Below the pieces are notes generated by a model, which had not been told where the DNA came from, did not search any database, and worked only from the letters and a program-made list of their open reading frames with translations. From a virus: a stretch of DNA of 23,346 nucleotides. The DNA lies in IMG/VR virus record IMGVR_UViG_3300032236_000122, positions 1 through 23,346 of that record; one strand, given 5' to 3'. Shown piece after piece: positions 13,725 to 21,861 of the stretch (positions are counted from its first letter, which is position 1; each line of letters opens with the position of its first letter). The position numbers were made by a program, and so were the translations under genes.

Positions 13725-14426
13725 TTGACCTTGTTGAATTGCATGAGCGCGCATCGGTGTGTGATAGCGGTCATCCAACCAGAACTGTTTGTGATGGGGC
13801 AGGATTGCTCCTGTGTGAGCGTGGATCTTGTAGCCCATCGACTTCAAGCGCTTGGAGAAGAGTAGATCCTCGCCAAAGTAAGTTCCATCAATCGCACCTT
13901 CTACGAACCACGCCCAATTCGCGCCTTGGTTCGGAGTTGCTTGCTTCTGCATATCAAGAAGAACACTGCGATGGATAAGTAGGCAACCAGTCCCGACAGC
14001 ATCGACTTCAATGACTTCATCAATCGGGTAGCCATCAATCGGTTGAAGTCCCTTCTCCATATCCATGTGGTAGATAGTGGGAACGGGGCGAAGAGCATCG
14101 TTGTCATCGAAGAAGGCTGCAAAGACTAACCCAGAGACGATCGGGCGGTCTTTGTCGTGAGCTGCTTCGGTGAGTTTGTGCCAGTTGTCGAGCGATAGTC
14201 GCTCATCGGAGTCAATCATCAGAAGCCAGTCGGCATCTGTGGTCTCCAAGAATGTCTTGACCACGACATTGCGTGATCGGGTAGTGAGTCCAATGTTGCC
14301 CACTTGAACCATGTGGTCGAAATGTCCATCGCGCTCTTTGGCGATATGGATCAAGTCCATTGCCAGCAGAGAGTCAATCGTTCCATCATTGACCATGCCA
14401 ATGCAGACTTTGTGTTTCGACTTCAT
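13713..14426 (-). CDS. GT-A fold glycosyltransferase in the head gene cluster
   Basis: A 237-residue protein of the GT2-like class, which moves a sugar from a nucleotide sugar to an acceptor. Seen: an N-terminal nucleotide-binding strand (KVCIGMVNDG), TRSRN near 49-53, the metal-binding DSD at 72-74 inside WLLMIDSDERL, GTGCLLIHRSV (145-154), and GEDLLFSKRL (185-194), which supplies the usual catalytic or metal-site acidic residues. A His-rich segment (HAHTGAILPHHK) follows. There is no membrane anchor. It starts in an ATGA overlap without its own ribosome-binding site. Because it sits between capsid and connector genes, glycosylation of a virion protein is the simplest guess, but the acceptor is not shown by sequence. 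Confidence 0.85.
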   Translation of the reverse strand: MKSKHKVCIGMVNDGTIDSLLAMDLIHIAKERDGHFDHMVQVGNIGLTTRSRNVVVKTFLETTDADWLLMIDSDERLSLDNWHKLTEAAHDKDRPIVSGLVFAAFFDDNDALRPVPTIYHMDMEKGLQPIDGYPIDEVIEVDAVGTGCLLIHRSVLLDMQKQATPNQGANWAWFVEGAIDGTYFGEDLLFSKRLKSMGYKIHAHTGAILPHHKQFWLDDRYHTPMRAHAIQQGQASD

Positions 14427-14602
14427 CGGGTTGTGCCAGTTCGGATAGTGACGACCTCGCGGTATTCCACACGCGGCTTGGCGATCGCCTTCTCAACTTT
14501 TACTGTTTCCAATTCTTCGATCAAGTTGTCGAGATATTGGATGCCTTTATTCTGCACCATCTCGCGAGCAGACTTCAGACCTTCTAAGAATAAGTGATTC
14601 AT
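14423..14602 (-). CDS. 59-residue protein, unknown function
   Basis: The ATG at 14602 is chosen because AGGGGG lies 4 nt upstream; a reading extended further upstream would run into the hairpin region. The protein begins MNHLFLEGLKSAREMVQ and is helical and charged up to about residue 40, then has a beta-like tail (VEYREVVTIRTGTTR). No family is recognised. It follows the capsid gene and its stop overlaps the glycosyltransferase ATG (ATGA), so it may be a small head protein or a partner of that enzyme. Confidence 0.7.
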   Translation of the reverse strand: MNHLFLEGLKSAREMVQNKGIQYLDNLIEELETVKVEKAIAKPRVEYREVVTIRTGTTR

Positions 14603-14630
14603 GAATCCCCCTGTGGATTGTTTGGTGTTG

Positions 14631-14683
14631 GTTGCCAGCCTTCGGCTTTGTGTCAACGAAGAACGCCCTCGAAGACTGGCAAC
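14631..14683 (-). promoter_or_regulatory. Long RNA hairpin downstream of the capsid gene
   Basis: On the transcribed strand GTTGCCAGTCTTCG and CGAAGGCTGGCAAC form a 14-bp stem (one G-U pair) around a 25-nt loop, 24 nt after the capsid stop codon. No U-run follows, so it may be a partial terminator, a processing site or a 3' stabiliser for capsid mRNA, rather than a full stop. The whole gap (14603-14707) holds no gene. Confidence 0.6.
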
Positions 14684-14707
14684 TAACTATTCACACCCTA
14701 TCAGGAA

Positions 14708-16057
14708 TTAGTATCCTGAAGGAGCGATTGTGCCTGTGCCTGAGATTGCAGACACTGACTTGTTGAAGCGGTGAGCGAGAGCAGCGTATCCATAGACTTG
14801 GAAGCGAACTGTGAGGTTGCTTGACAAGACATCTGGGAGAACGCGTGTCTTCACGCCAGACTCGAAGAGGTATGAGTCTGAGAACTTACCGACAAGAATT
14901 GGGCTTTGGTTTGTGCCAGCGCCGTAGTTCTTTGGAAGTGTTGCATCGATGAAGACTGGAACACCTTGGATTGTACCAACGAGGCCAGCAGGTGCGCCCG
15001 GATTGGTGACAGTTCCAGCGGAGTTGAACGCCTGTGATGCGCCTGTTACTGGCACAACGAGTGGGCGGTTTGATCCATCCACCTGTGATGCGAACCAGTA
15101 CCACATTGAAGGGTGCATGACGATTGCATCTGCTTGCTTGTAACGGTTTGTGACAACCTTTGAGATCGCCTTAGCGATTGCGATTGCACCATTTACAGCA
15201 GTTGGAGTTGTTTCAGTCCATGTTGTTGGGATGCCGTTGGTTGTATCAGCACCGAGGGTGATGAGACCCTTGAGTGTTCCTGATGTTCCATCGCCAGCGC
15301 CGACAACTGCGGTGTTGAGCTGCAATGCGTAGTCAGCCATGAGATCACCGAAGACTAGACGATCGAGACCGCCAGCCAAAGGAGACTGTTCTACAAGCTG
15401 AATCGATACATTCTCATAGCCGGAGATTGTGCGAACTGGTGCTGTGACTGTTGAAGAAACCATGTCACGAGTTGTAGTTGCAGCGTTATCAGCAGACTGG
15501 AATGCAGCGAGTGTGCCTGTGGTGATCTGTGGAATGTTGATTGAGTCAGTACCAGCAGGGAGAGCCATGTTGGTAACGAGATCAGCAGTCACACGAGCAG
15601 CACGAGCGAATTCGGCATACTCATTTATTAGGTAAATTGGCGGAACAAAATCGCCGCCGGCGCCGTCAGTGCGGGAAACATCGCGTGTTTCGATCGCAAC
15701 TTCCTGCTGGTGACGATAGAGGCGCTCCCATGAGGAACGATCATTGCGAAGCTGTGCGCCAATCATGTCGCGAACGAATGAGTTCTCGCCATTCTTGTCG
15801 TAGGTCATTGACTCGCGAGTAACTACTGCGCCGCCGAAGACCTTTGTGCCAGATTCCTTGCGAGATTCTGCGATTGCTGCTGTGCGGGCTTCTACCTTTT
15901 CAGCAGTTGCGATGCGCTCATCAAGTGCAGAAATTTCTTCCTGCTTTGCTGATGCTGCATCTAGAGCTTCTGCGCTGACATCTTCTGCTGCGAGAGTTGA
16001 TTCAACCTCGGCAACAAGACCATCGCGCTGCTCCTTGAGCTTTGATGCTAGAGACAT
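14708..16057 (-). CDS. Major capsid protein, HK97 fold
   Basis: A 449-residue phage capsid protein of the HK97 type, which builds the icosahedral shell. Residues 1 to about 95 are helical and charged (LKEQRDGLVAEVES…EEISALDERIATAEKVEA), like the delta domain that acts as built-in scaffold and is removed by the prohead protease. The shell part follows, starting around GGDFVPPIYLINEY, with the family's LPAGTDSINIPQ, ISGYENVSIQLVEQSP and PSMWYWFASQVDG stretches. AAAGGG precedes the ATG. The gene follows the protease gene by 57 nt and is followed by a long hairpin, consistent with its need for high expression. Confidence 0.95.
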   Translation of the reverse strand: MSLASKLKEQRDGLVAEVESTLAAEDVSAEALDAASAKQEEISALDERIATAEKVEARTAAIAESRKESGTKVFGGAVVTRESMTYDKNGENSFVRDMIGAQLRNDRSSWERLYRHQQEVAIETRDVSRTDGAGGDFVPPIYLINEYAEFARAARVTADLVTNMALPAGTDSINIPQITTGTLAAFQSADNAATTTRDMVSSTVTAPVRTISGYENVSIQLVEQSPLAGGLDRLVFGDLMADYALQLNTAVVGAGDGTSGTLKGLITLGADTTNGIPTTWTETTPTAVNGAIAIAKAISKVVTNRYKQADAIVMHPSMWYWFASQVDGSNRPLVVPVTGASQAFNSAGTVTNPGAPAGLVGTIQGVPVFIDATLPKNYGAGTNQSPILVGKFSDSYLFESGVKTRVLPDVLSSNLTVRFQVYGYAALAHRFNKSVSAISGTGTIAPSGY

Positions 16058-16114
16058 TTTGTCCCTTTCTCTTGGATTGGATATGAACCAGTCGGGGCGG
16101 GATGCGCCGAGGGT

Positions 16115-18319
16115 TTACGCCTTGACCTTGCGAGTCAAGGAATACTGCTTGACCTTGAGTTTCAACTTGCGCTTGGCAAGTTCAAGATCGGCTTCTTCTG
16201 CTGAACGCATTCCCACTGATGTGGAATCGTAAGCAGGAAGGGTGACAACTGAGACTTCATAGAGGCGCTCAATGTCTTGGATAGTGCGAAGACCAGCATC
16301 GCGAGTCTGTCCATCAGGAGAGACTGTGAAGGCGAAGCTCATCTTGTCCATATCGCCTCGGCGAAGTGCTGAGGAAAGTTCCTGAGCCTTTGGATTGGCT
16401 GGATCGAGTGTGGCTTCCATATAGAGACCAGTCTTGTCCTGACGGAGTTGAAGGGTTCCTGATTGTGTGGAAGCAAGTGGGATGCCTTCCATGTCGTGAT
16501 TGACAAGAAGGAAGACTGGATCGTTGGAAGCAAGTGCGCGAGTGAAAGCGCCGGGGGCGATTACTTCGCGGAAGTTCAAGCCAGTGGCTTCTGAGTTGAA
16601 GGTTGCAGCGTAGCCGCCGATCTTCAATGAGCCGTCATCGGTTGCGACTGCGCGAACTTCGGCAGTCATGGTGATGCGTTCTGCTCCTGCCATAGCCTTG
16701 CGAGCTTCGATCATAGATGAATCCTCCGAGCGGGGTGCGGGTAGAGCAGTGATCACTGTGAGAATATCACTGCGATGGACTGAGACGACATCGGTTGGAA
16801 TCCAACCATTCCCCTGCTCTTTGTAGATACGAACCGCGAAGGCTGGCTGATCTGGTGTGGTCTCCAAGGTGTAACCCTCAGAAGACTTTGCCTGACCCTT
16901 GGTCACTACCTTTTCGACCTTGCCCTTGGCGCGACCATTGCTAGTTGGCCATGAGACGAATGAGCCTTCTCCGATACGAGCTGCCGAAGCGCGCTCCTCG
17001 AATGGAGCCTTGATCGAATCATCGTTGAACTGCTTGGCGAGGCGGTCATAGTAAGCAGCGACCTTGCTCTTGATTTCAGCAACATCTGAGTCTGGGATAT
17101 TGACTCCACCGCGAGCGCCGTTCAAGACACCAGCGACTGCGAAGATGGCCTTGGGAACTGCTACGAGTGAGCCGTCAATAACATCAGCGAACTGCAACTT
17201 GTAAGAACCGAGAAGATCCTTCTTGGTCTCATCAACATAGAAGAACGCCTTGGCGTACTTGTCGAAGTCGATCTTGTCGCCTCCAGCATATTCCTGAACG
17301 CGCTTGTCGGCTGCTGCTGCATCCCAAGCTGTATCGCGTGGGGCGATAGGAAGATCAGAAGCGCCGATTGCTGAGCGGCTGATAGGCATGGGAGCAAGAC
17401 CTTGCTCTGCCAACATATCATCGACCTGATCGTATGGTTGATCATCGGCATCTTCGCCCTGATCATCAAGAGCATCAACTGAAGGCTGTGTGACTTCCTG
17501 ACCGAGTGAAGCGGTCAACTGCCACTTCCAGAACTGGTGCTGGTCAATACGACCTGCGAGGAAGTTAGCGACTCCCTGCTGTGAGTAAGCAGTAGCGCAA
17601 TCGAAAGCATCAGACAACTCATCGAGGATGGTGTCGTTGGCTGCGAGAAGGTCAGTGGCAAGTGCGATCGGATCTTGCAAGATGACTGGGGCATCTTCGA
17701 TGGAACGAAGTGCCAAGAATGATGGAAGTGTAAATGGAGCGACTGAGCCTAGTTTGCGAAGGTTCTCAGCGATAGGGTCGATTGACTCATAGACATCCTC
17801 ATAGATTTTGAGGAAGAGCTTGTGATATTCGCTGAAGTCAGCACCCTTCACATTCCAGTGAGCGCCATGAGCGCGGAAGTAGAAGCTCACAACATCTGCG
17901 AGAAGTTCAGTCAGTTCCTCGTTTAGATCAGGAACTTGATTCATGTCAGCCATGTCACCCTCCTCGGATGCCATCAGGGAAAGCGCTCGAGCGCTTTTCG
18001 TGATTTGATTTCTGATTTTCGTTGACCAATCAAAGCCAGCATCGCCACCCCAAGCAGACCACGCCACTCTTCCGGCAGATGGGAATCCATCTTCACCAGA
18101 GTTGAAACCTTCTGCCTTCTTATCGACCTCATGTCGCTTGAAGAAGGAGAACATTCGCAAGATAGTTTCGGCACTTACTGGATGTCCAGCAGCCAAGTCG
18201 CTCGCTCTTTTCTTGCCCACTGCTGTAAAGCCAGAACCAGCATGACCATCAGCAATCCAACCCAAAGCCTTTTTCGCTTCATCTTGGACTCCCTGTGGAA
18301 CTCGGAATGTTTCGGCCAT
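16115..18319 (-). CDS. Multidomain capsid protease: phage domain + Dps-like + Tudor-like + HK97 prohead protease
   Basis: One unbroken frame of 734 residues, about 3.5 times a normal HK97 prohead protease. Domains in order: (a) 1-115, a conserved phage domain with AAGHPVSAETILRM, HEVDKKAEG and AWSAWGGDAG, function unknown; (b) 126-275, a Dps/ferritin-like four-helix domain with HWNVKG (His154), His166, Asp181 and Glu185 in exact Dps spacing, but Leu170 where Dps has Asp; (c) 280-303, a very acidic linker; (d) 318-440, a second conserved phage domain (SDLPIAPRDTAWD, FADVIDGSLVAVPKAIF); (e) 449-525, an HVA1/Tudor-like beta domain (VSWPTSNGRAKGKV, GWIPTDVV); (f) 548-705, the HK97 prohead protease with NHD (His608) and MSFAF (Ser661). 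It lies between portal and major capsid genes, where the protease belongs. Two internal start sites (M123 and M536) have strong ribosome-binding sites. Domain f and the Dps-like call are firm; the role of the fusion is inferred. Confidence 0.93.
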   Translation of the reverse strand: MAETFRVPQGVQDEAKKALGWIADGHAGSGFTAVGKKRASDLAAGHPVSAETILRMFSFFKRHEVDKKAEGFNSGEDGFPSAGRVAWSAWGGDAGFDWSTKIRNQITKSARALSLMASEEGDMADMNQVPDLNEELTELLADVVSFYFRAHGAHWNVKGADFSEYHKLFLKIYEDVYESIDPIAENLRKLGSVAPFTLPSFLALRSIEDAPVILQDPIALATDLLAANDTILDELSDAFDCATAYSQQGVANFLAGRIDQHQFWKWQLTASLGQEVTQPSVDALDDQGEDADDQPYDQVDDMLAEQGLAPMPISRSAIGASDLPIAPRDTAWDAAAADKRVQEYAGGDKIDFDKYAKAFFYVDETKKDLLGSYKLQFADVIDGSLVAVPKAIFAVAGVLNGARGGVNIPDSDVAEIKSKVAAYYDRLAKQFNDDSIKAPFEERASAARIGEGSFVSWPTSNGRAKGKVEKVVTKGQAKSSEGYTLETTPDQPAFAVRIYKEQGNGWIPTDVVSVHRSDILTVITALPAPRSEDSSMIEARKAMAGAERITMTAEVRAVATDDGSLKIGGYAATFNSEATGLNFREVIAPGAFTRALASNDPVFLLVNHDMEGIPLASTQSGTLQLRQDKTGLYMEATLDPANPKAQELSSALRRGDMDKMSFAFTVSPDGQTRDAGLRTIQDIERLYEVSVVTLPAYDSTSVGMRSAEEADLELAKRKLKLKVKQYSLTRKVKA
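16712..16727 (-). promoter_or_regulatory. Internal ribosome binding site and ATG before the prohead protease domain
   Basis: GGAGG at 16723-16727 lies 8 nt before an in-frame ATG (codon 536; first base 16714). Translation from here would give a 199-residue protein, the usual size of a free-standing HK97-type prohead protease, beginning just before the conserved MTAEVRAV strand. Confidence 0.6.
17951..17964 (-). promoter_or_regulatory. Internal ribosome binding site and ATG before the Dps-like domain
   Basis: AGGAGG at 17959-17964 lies 5 nt before an in-frame ATG (codon 123 of the 734-residue frame; first base 17953), three residues before a second Met and just ahead of the Dps-like domain. 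It is stronger than the site at the gene's own start. If used it would give a 612-residue product that begins at a domain boundary. Confidence 0.55.
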
Positions 18320-19548
18320 TATTCAAGAACCCCCATGACTGGTGCTGATGGATCTTTGTCAACGCCGAGTGCAGGAGTATCTCCACCCGCCAAAGCAGTT
18401 CCTTGGAACGCCTGATGGAAGACATCGCCGCCATCATAAGGTTCCATGCCTTCAATGGCACGAACTTCATTCGGAGTGCGAGCGCCCATCTGGACATTGA
18501 TCTTGTTGACATTGGCGCGAGTAATCGCATCAACGCGAAGAAGGGTGGAAGTATCAAAGGCAACATCGTCACCCTCGTCAAGAATGTTGGAAAGCGCGAT
18601 TTCAATTCGGCGAATCCAAGGTGCGATGGTGTGAGTCAAGAAGTTGAGTGATGCTTGCTCGACATTCTGATAAGTCTGATTATCGCCCATAGCGCCGATC
18701 AAGTGATCTGGGATGCGGAAGATGCGAGCGATGTCGCGAATCAACTGCTCGCGGGTAGCGATCATCTCTGCATCGGCAGCAGATGTGGTGATTGGTCGGA
18801 ACTTCAAGCCATCGGAGAGAACTGCTGGCTTGCGGTGGCGGCGATGGGTTGCTTCCCATGTCGCCTGAATAACGCGAGCCTGTTCCACGTTGAGCTTCTG
18901 ATCAGTCTCAAGGATGCCGGAAGGCGTTCCACCCTCGCCATAGAACTGCGCCAAGTGGCGATCCATAGCGATGGAAAGACCGATGAGGTTGCGAGCCTGA
19001 TTGAGCGGGCTGATGCCCACTAACGATTGAGGCGGGGTGAACCAGCGAAGATGAAGAACATCCTCACGATTCATCTCGTTGCCGAGGTGAAGGTATCGGC
19101 GACCAGTCATGTCTCCCGTTGGGAGAACCTGCATCTGGTAAGGGTGAAGTGGCACGAGGCCAATCATGTTTCCATTGCGATCGCGATCGATCTTGACATA
19201 GGCATTGCCATGCAAAGCCATTGAAGCCACGATCTGATGGATCAATTCATAAGTGTTTGACTCTGGATCTGGATCGGCGAGAACATCAGGAAGCGGGCGC
19301 ATAACGCGCTGGCCACCCTTGCCGATGGTGTAGCAGCGAAGAGGCATTGAGGCGACTGAATCGGCGAGAAGGGAAACCGCGCCGAGTACGGATGAGACAC
19401 CAAGAGCAGTCCACTCATCGATGCGCTCGCCAGCAGCAGAGGTCATCGAAGTCTGACCATAGAGCTGGCTCAGAGGTGAGACATAGTTGTTGAATTGAGG
19501 GTAGCGACCTACTGTGAAGGATTGGATTCCGCGACTGAAGATGCTCAC
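18319..19548 (-). CDS. HK97-family portal protein
   Basis: A 409-residue phage portal, the dodecameric ring at the capsid vertex through which DNA is packaged. Family features include the early ALGVSSVLGAVSLLADSVAS stretch, the MALHGNAYVKIDRD strand, EDVLHLRWFTP, and the RLIRIP-type stretch ARIFRIPDHLIG followed by TYQNVEQASLNFL. Length is normal for the family. The start is GTG at 19548 with GGGAGG 6 nt upstream. Its TAA overlaps the next ATG by one base (TAATG), coupling it to the protease polyprotein. Confidence 0.95.
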   Translation of the reverse strand: MSIFSRGIQSFTVGRYPQFNNYVSPLSQLYGQTSMTSAAGERIDEWTALGVSSVLGAVSLLADSVASMPLRCYTIGKGGQRVMRPLPDVLADPDPESNTYELIHQIVASMALHGNAYVKIDRDRNGNMIGLVPLHPYQMQVLPTGDMTGRRYLHLGNEMNREDVLHLRWFTPPQSLVGISPLNQARNLIGLSIAMDRHLAQFYGEGGTPSGILETDQKLNVEQARVIQATWEATHRRHRKPAVLSDGLKFRPITTSAADAEMIATREQLIRDIARIFRIPDHLIGAMGDNQTYQNVEQASLNFLTHTIAPWIRRIEIALSNILDEGDDVAFDTSTLLRVDAITRANVNKINVQMGARTPNEVRAIEGMEPYDGGDVFHQAFQGTALAGGDTPALGVDKDPSAPVMGVLE

Positions 19549-19700
19549 TTATTGCCTCCCAAGTCTGCGAATGTTGAAGCCACGATGATCAAGATGCCTC
19601 CTGCGATAAGAGCTGCGCCAAGACCAAGGATGATTCCTAGCCCAACGGAGATCATGGCTGCGCCAACTAACTCTGCGGCTGTCGTGATGTGATCACGCAT
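19545..19700 (-). CDS. Small membrane protein between terminase and portal
   Basis: A 51-residue protein starting MRDHITTAAELVGAAM. The ATG at 19700 is chosen because GGAGGT lies 5 nt upstream inside the end of terL; longer readings into terL lack this support. From residue 8 to about 45 it is almost wholly hydrophobic and glycine-rich (VGLGIILGLGAALIAGGILI), enough for one long or two short membrane segments, ending with a soluble FADLGGNK. It overlaps terL by 8 nt and the portal GTG by 4 nt (GTGA), so translation is probably coupled. No family is recognised; a membrane anchor for head assembly is one speculation and a holin-like role another. Confidence 0.75.
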   Translation of the reverse strand: MRDHITTAAELVGAAMISVGLGIILGLGAALIAGGILIIVASTFADLGGNK

Positions 19701-21228
19701 CGGGAACCTCCATTGAGAATGGGTCGAAGATTTGTGGCAGTGAGCCACCTTGAGACTGCCACCAACTTGCGCGTTCGAGTGCCATCACTGATGACACTGC
19801 CAAGTCGATCCGGCGCTTTGAGCCTTTTGCTTCTTTCGCTAACCGCGAGCCGCGATTATCTGTCCGAAGTTGAGCGTTGCCAATATGTCGCGCAAGGCGA
19901 GCATCGGCGTTGTGAGTGATCTGCTTATTGACCACAGCCTCGAAGAATCGAGTGGTTGCTGGTGTCATGCGTGAGGAAGTTTGAGGGAATGTCACAACGG
20001 GCAGACCTTCATCTTCTAAGACTTGGAATGTTCGCGCCCATCGATATGGGTCGCAAGCAATTTCGAGAACCTGATATTTGGTGGCAGTGCCACGAATGGC
20101 TTCTTCCACTTCTAGCACTGGCACTTGCCAAGTGGCATCAGCTTCATCGGGCTTCTCCCAGACCGCGATCGGGAAGATGTGAGGAACTTCTTCGACAGTC
20201 ACTGCCACGATTGCGGTGCAGTCGCCGTTGAAGGAGCCGTCAAAGCCGAGAACGACATCGACTCCATCTGGTATCTCTCTGGTATCAGCAACCGCATCCC
20301 AAGCACCATGAGGCAGCCAAGTGTCGGAAGTAGATACCCACATATTGAGTCGCTTGGTCTTGAAACCAGCTTCGGGTGTGGAACGGATAGCGGACTTGAA
20401 ATCTTCGGGAGATGTTATGTCTCCATAACCGGGATTGGCTTTCTGCCATACCGATTCATCGCGGAAATCATCTGAGTCGCCAGCGCCCCACCATGCAAGA
20501 TAGAACGAAGGATCGTCAATTTCCCCACTCATCACGCGCTTGCCATAGTTGAACATGGAGAAGCAGAGTGAATCCTTGCCATCACTACCGCTCTTGACTC
20601 CTGCGGTGGTAATAGCGACCAGCATCGGTTCTTCACGAGCGCCCATTGCTAGGGACATAACTTCATACAACTCGCCGTTTGGCTGAGCATGAAGTTCGTC
20701 AAAGGCAACGAAAGTCGGGTTGAGACCTTCTTTGGTAAATGCTTCTGCTGAGAGAGCGCGATAGAGACTGCCATTGGTCGGGTTATAGAGCGAGTCTTTA
20801 TAGACCTTTACAACTTCGGAAAGTTCTGGCTCCATTTCCACCATACGCTTGGCGGTATTGAAAACGATCTTGGCTTGCTCTTTGTCGGCAGCGCAAGAAA
20901 ATATCTGGCCACCTTGAGCGCCGAACATGAGTTCATCGAGAGCAACGGATGAAAGCCATGCTGACTTGCCTGATTTTCGTGGCAGACCAATCAAGGCTCG
21001 GCGATGACGCAACTTTCCATTCTCGCCAACTGCGAAAACTTGTCGAGTCAATTCCTTCTGCCAAGGTCGGAAGACGAGAGGTTGCCCGGCTTTACCAGCA
21101 ACGGAATCTTCAGCAATCTTGCAAAGAGATTCTGCGAATTGAACTTTATGCAATCCTCGGCTTCTCTCGATGTCTGCCTGTGGAACTGGCGTGACATAGA
21201 GTGGAGGCCATCCCTGTATCTGGCTCAC
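19693..21228 (-). CDS. terL: Terminase large subunit (ATPase-nuclease)
   Basis: DNA-packaging motor of 511 residues. The ATPase half shows a Walker A-like GLPRKSGKS (81-89), Walker B FVAFDE (173-178) and the coupling motif AITTAG (205-210). The nuclease half has an RNase H-like acidic set: Asp330 in GFDGS, Asp393 in ACDP and Asp475 in RIDLAV. This is the Terminase_1/HK97-like type. The start is GTG at 21228, with an AAGGTG ribosome-binding stretch in the upstream HNH gene. The end overlaps the next small gene by 8 nt and carries that gene's GGAGG ribosome-binding site. Confidence 0.97.
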   Translation of the reverse strand: MSQIQGWPPLYVTPVPQADIERSRGLHKVQFAESLCKIAEDSVAGKAGQPLVFRPWQKELTRQVFAVGENGKLRHRRALIGLPRKSGKSAWLSSVALDELMFGAQGGQIFSCAADKEQAKIVFNTAKRMVEMEPELSEVVKVYKDSLYNPTNGSLYRALSAEAFTKEGLNPTFVAFDELHAQPNGELYEVMSLAMGAREEPMLVAITTAGVKSGSDGKDSLCFSMFNYGKRVMSGEIDDPSFYLAWWGAGDSDDFRDESVWQKANPGYGDITSPEDFKSAIRSTPEAGFKTKRLNMWVSTSDTWLPHGAWDAVADTREIPDGVDVVLGFDGSFNGDCTAIVAVTVEEVPHIFPIAVWEKPDEADATWQVPVLEVEEAIRGTATKYQVLEIACDPYRWARTFQVLEDEGLPVVTFPQTSSRMTPATTRFFEAVVNKQITHNADARLARHIGNAQLRTDNRGSRLAKEAKGSKRRIDLAVSSVMALERASWWQSQGGSLPQIFDPFSMEVPDA

Positions 21229-21861
21229 TTATTTTGCACCTTTTTTGATGTTGCATAAACCATGCGAAGGTCGCACATTGTCGAGGGTATCAGAGCCGCC
21301 TCTGGCTATTGGAATGACATGATCTATGTGAAGACCAGTCTCCCATCCCTCTTTCTTGCAAGAACGAGGTGCGGATAAATCTATCGGAAGAGAACAGATA
21401 TGGCAGCAAGTACCGTAGAGATCGAGGACTTCAGACTCGGTGTAAAACTCAAATCCGTTGCTGAGTTTGCTTGCTCGGCGGCGATGATATTTTCTAATTC
21501 CATAAGCCCTCAATTTCTCAAGGTTTCTTTTTTTGTAATTTCTATCAGACTGCTTCTTGGCTTCAGGATTTTCTAAAACCCATCGGCGAAAATTTTCTCT
21601 TGATCGTTCAAGATTGGCCTCGCGCCATGCTTTCGATCGAGCATTTTCTTTTTCTTTGTTGGCCTGTTGATAAACGCGTTTCTTGGCTTTGAGTTCTTCA
21701 CCTTGCTTTGCGCGATAAGCCTTCATGTAAATTGCGTTTGCTTCTTTACAAGGTTCGCAATAAGGCTGACCTTCTTTGCGATGTCTTATATATCCAGCAG
21801 TGGTTCCGCACTCAGCCTTTACTCTTGCGGGCTTGGGCAAGTTCTTCGAGTTTGCTGACAC
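21229..21861 (-). CDS. HNH endonuclease with actinophage-type Cys-rich N-terminal module
   Basis: The 210-residue call uses a GTG start at 21861 because GGAGG sits 6 nt upstream of it, inside terS; a TTG further upstream (21876) is possible. The N-terminus has CGTTAGYIRHRKEGQPYCEPC (Cys18, Cys35, Cys38), a motif common in actinobacterial phage proteins. The middle (about 45-130) is a long, highly charged Lys/Arg/Glu helical region. The C-terminus is an HNH domain with CHIC near 153-156, HIDHVIP (His178, Asp180, His181), Asn195 and a final LCNIKKG. The gene is visibly AT-richer than terS and terL and separates two genes that are normally adjacent, which suggests insertion. Its TAA directly abuts the terL GTG. 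Confidence 0.87.
   Translation of the reverse strand: MSANSKNLPKPARVKAECGTTAGYIRHRKEGQPYCEPCKEANAIYMKAYRAKQGEELKAKKRVYQQANKEKENARSKAWREANLERSRENFRRWVLENPEAKKQSDRNYKKRNLEKLRAYGIRKYHRRRASKLSNGFEFYTESEVLDLYGTCCHICSLPIDLSAPRSCKKEGWETGLHIDHVIPIARGGSDTLDNVRPSHGLCNIKKGAK

Noticed and set aside
16115-18319. Possibility that the long protease frame is an assembly artefact joining separate genes
   Set aside because: The frame is open through 734 codons with recognisable domains in sequence and no stop at the borders; the internal ribosome-binding sites are better explained by nested starts, although a fusion of once separate genes is likely in its history.
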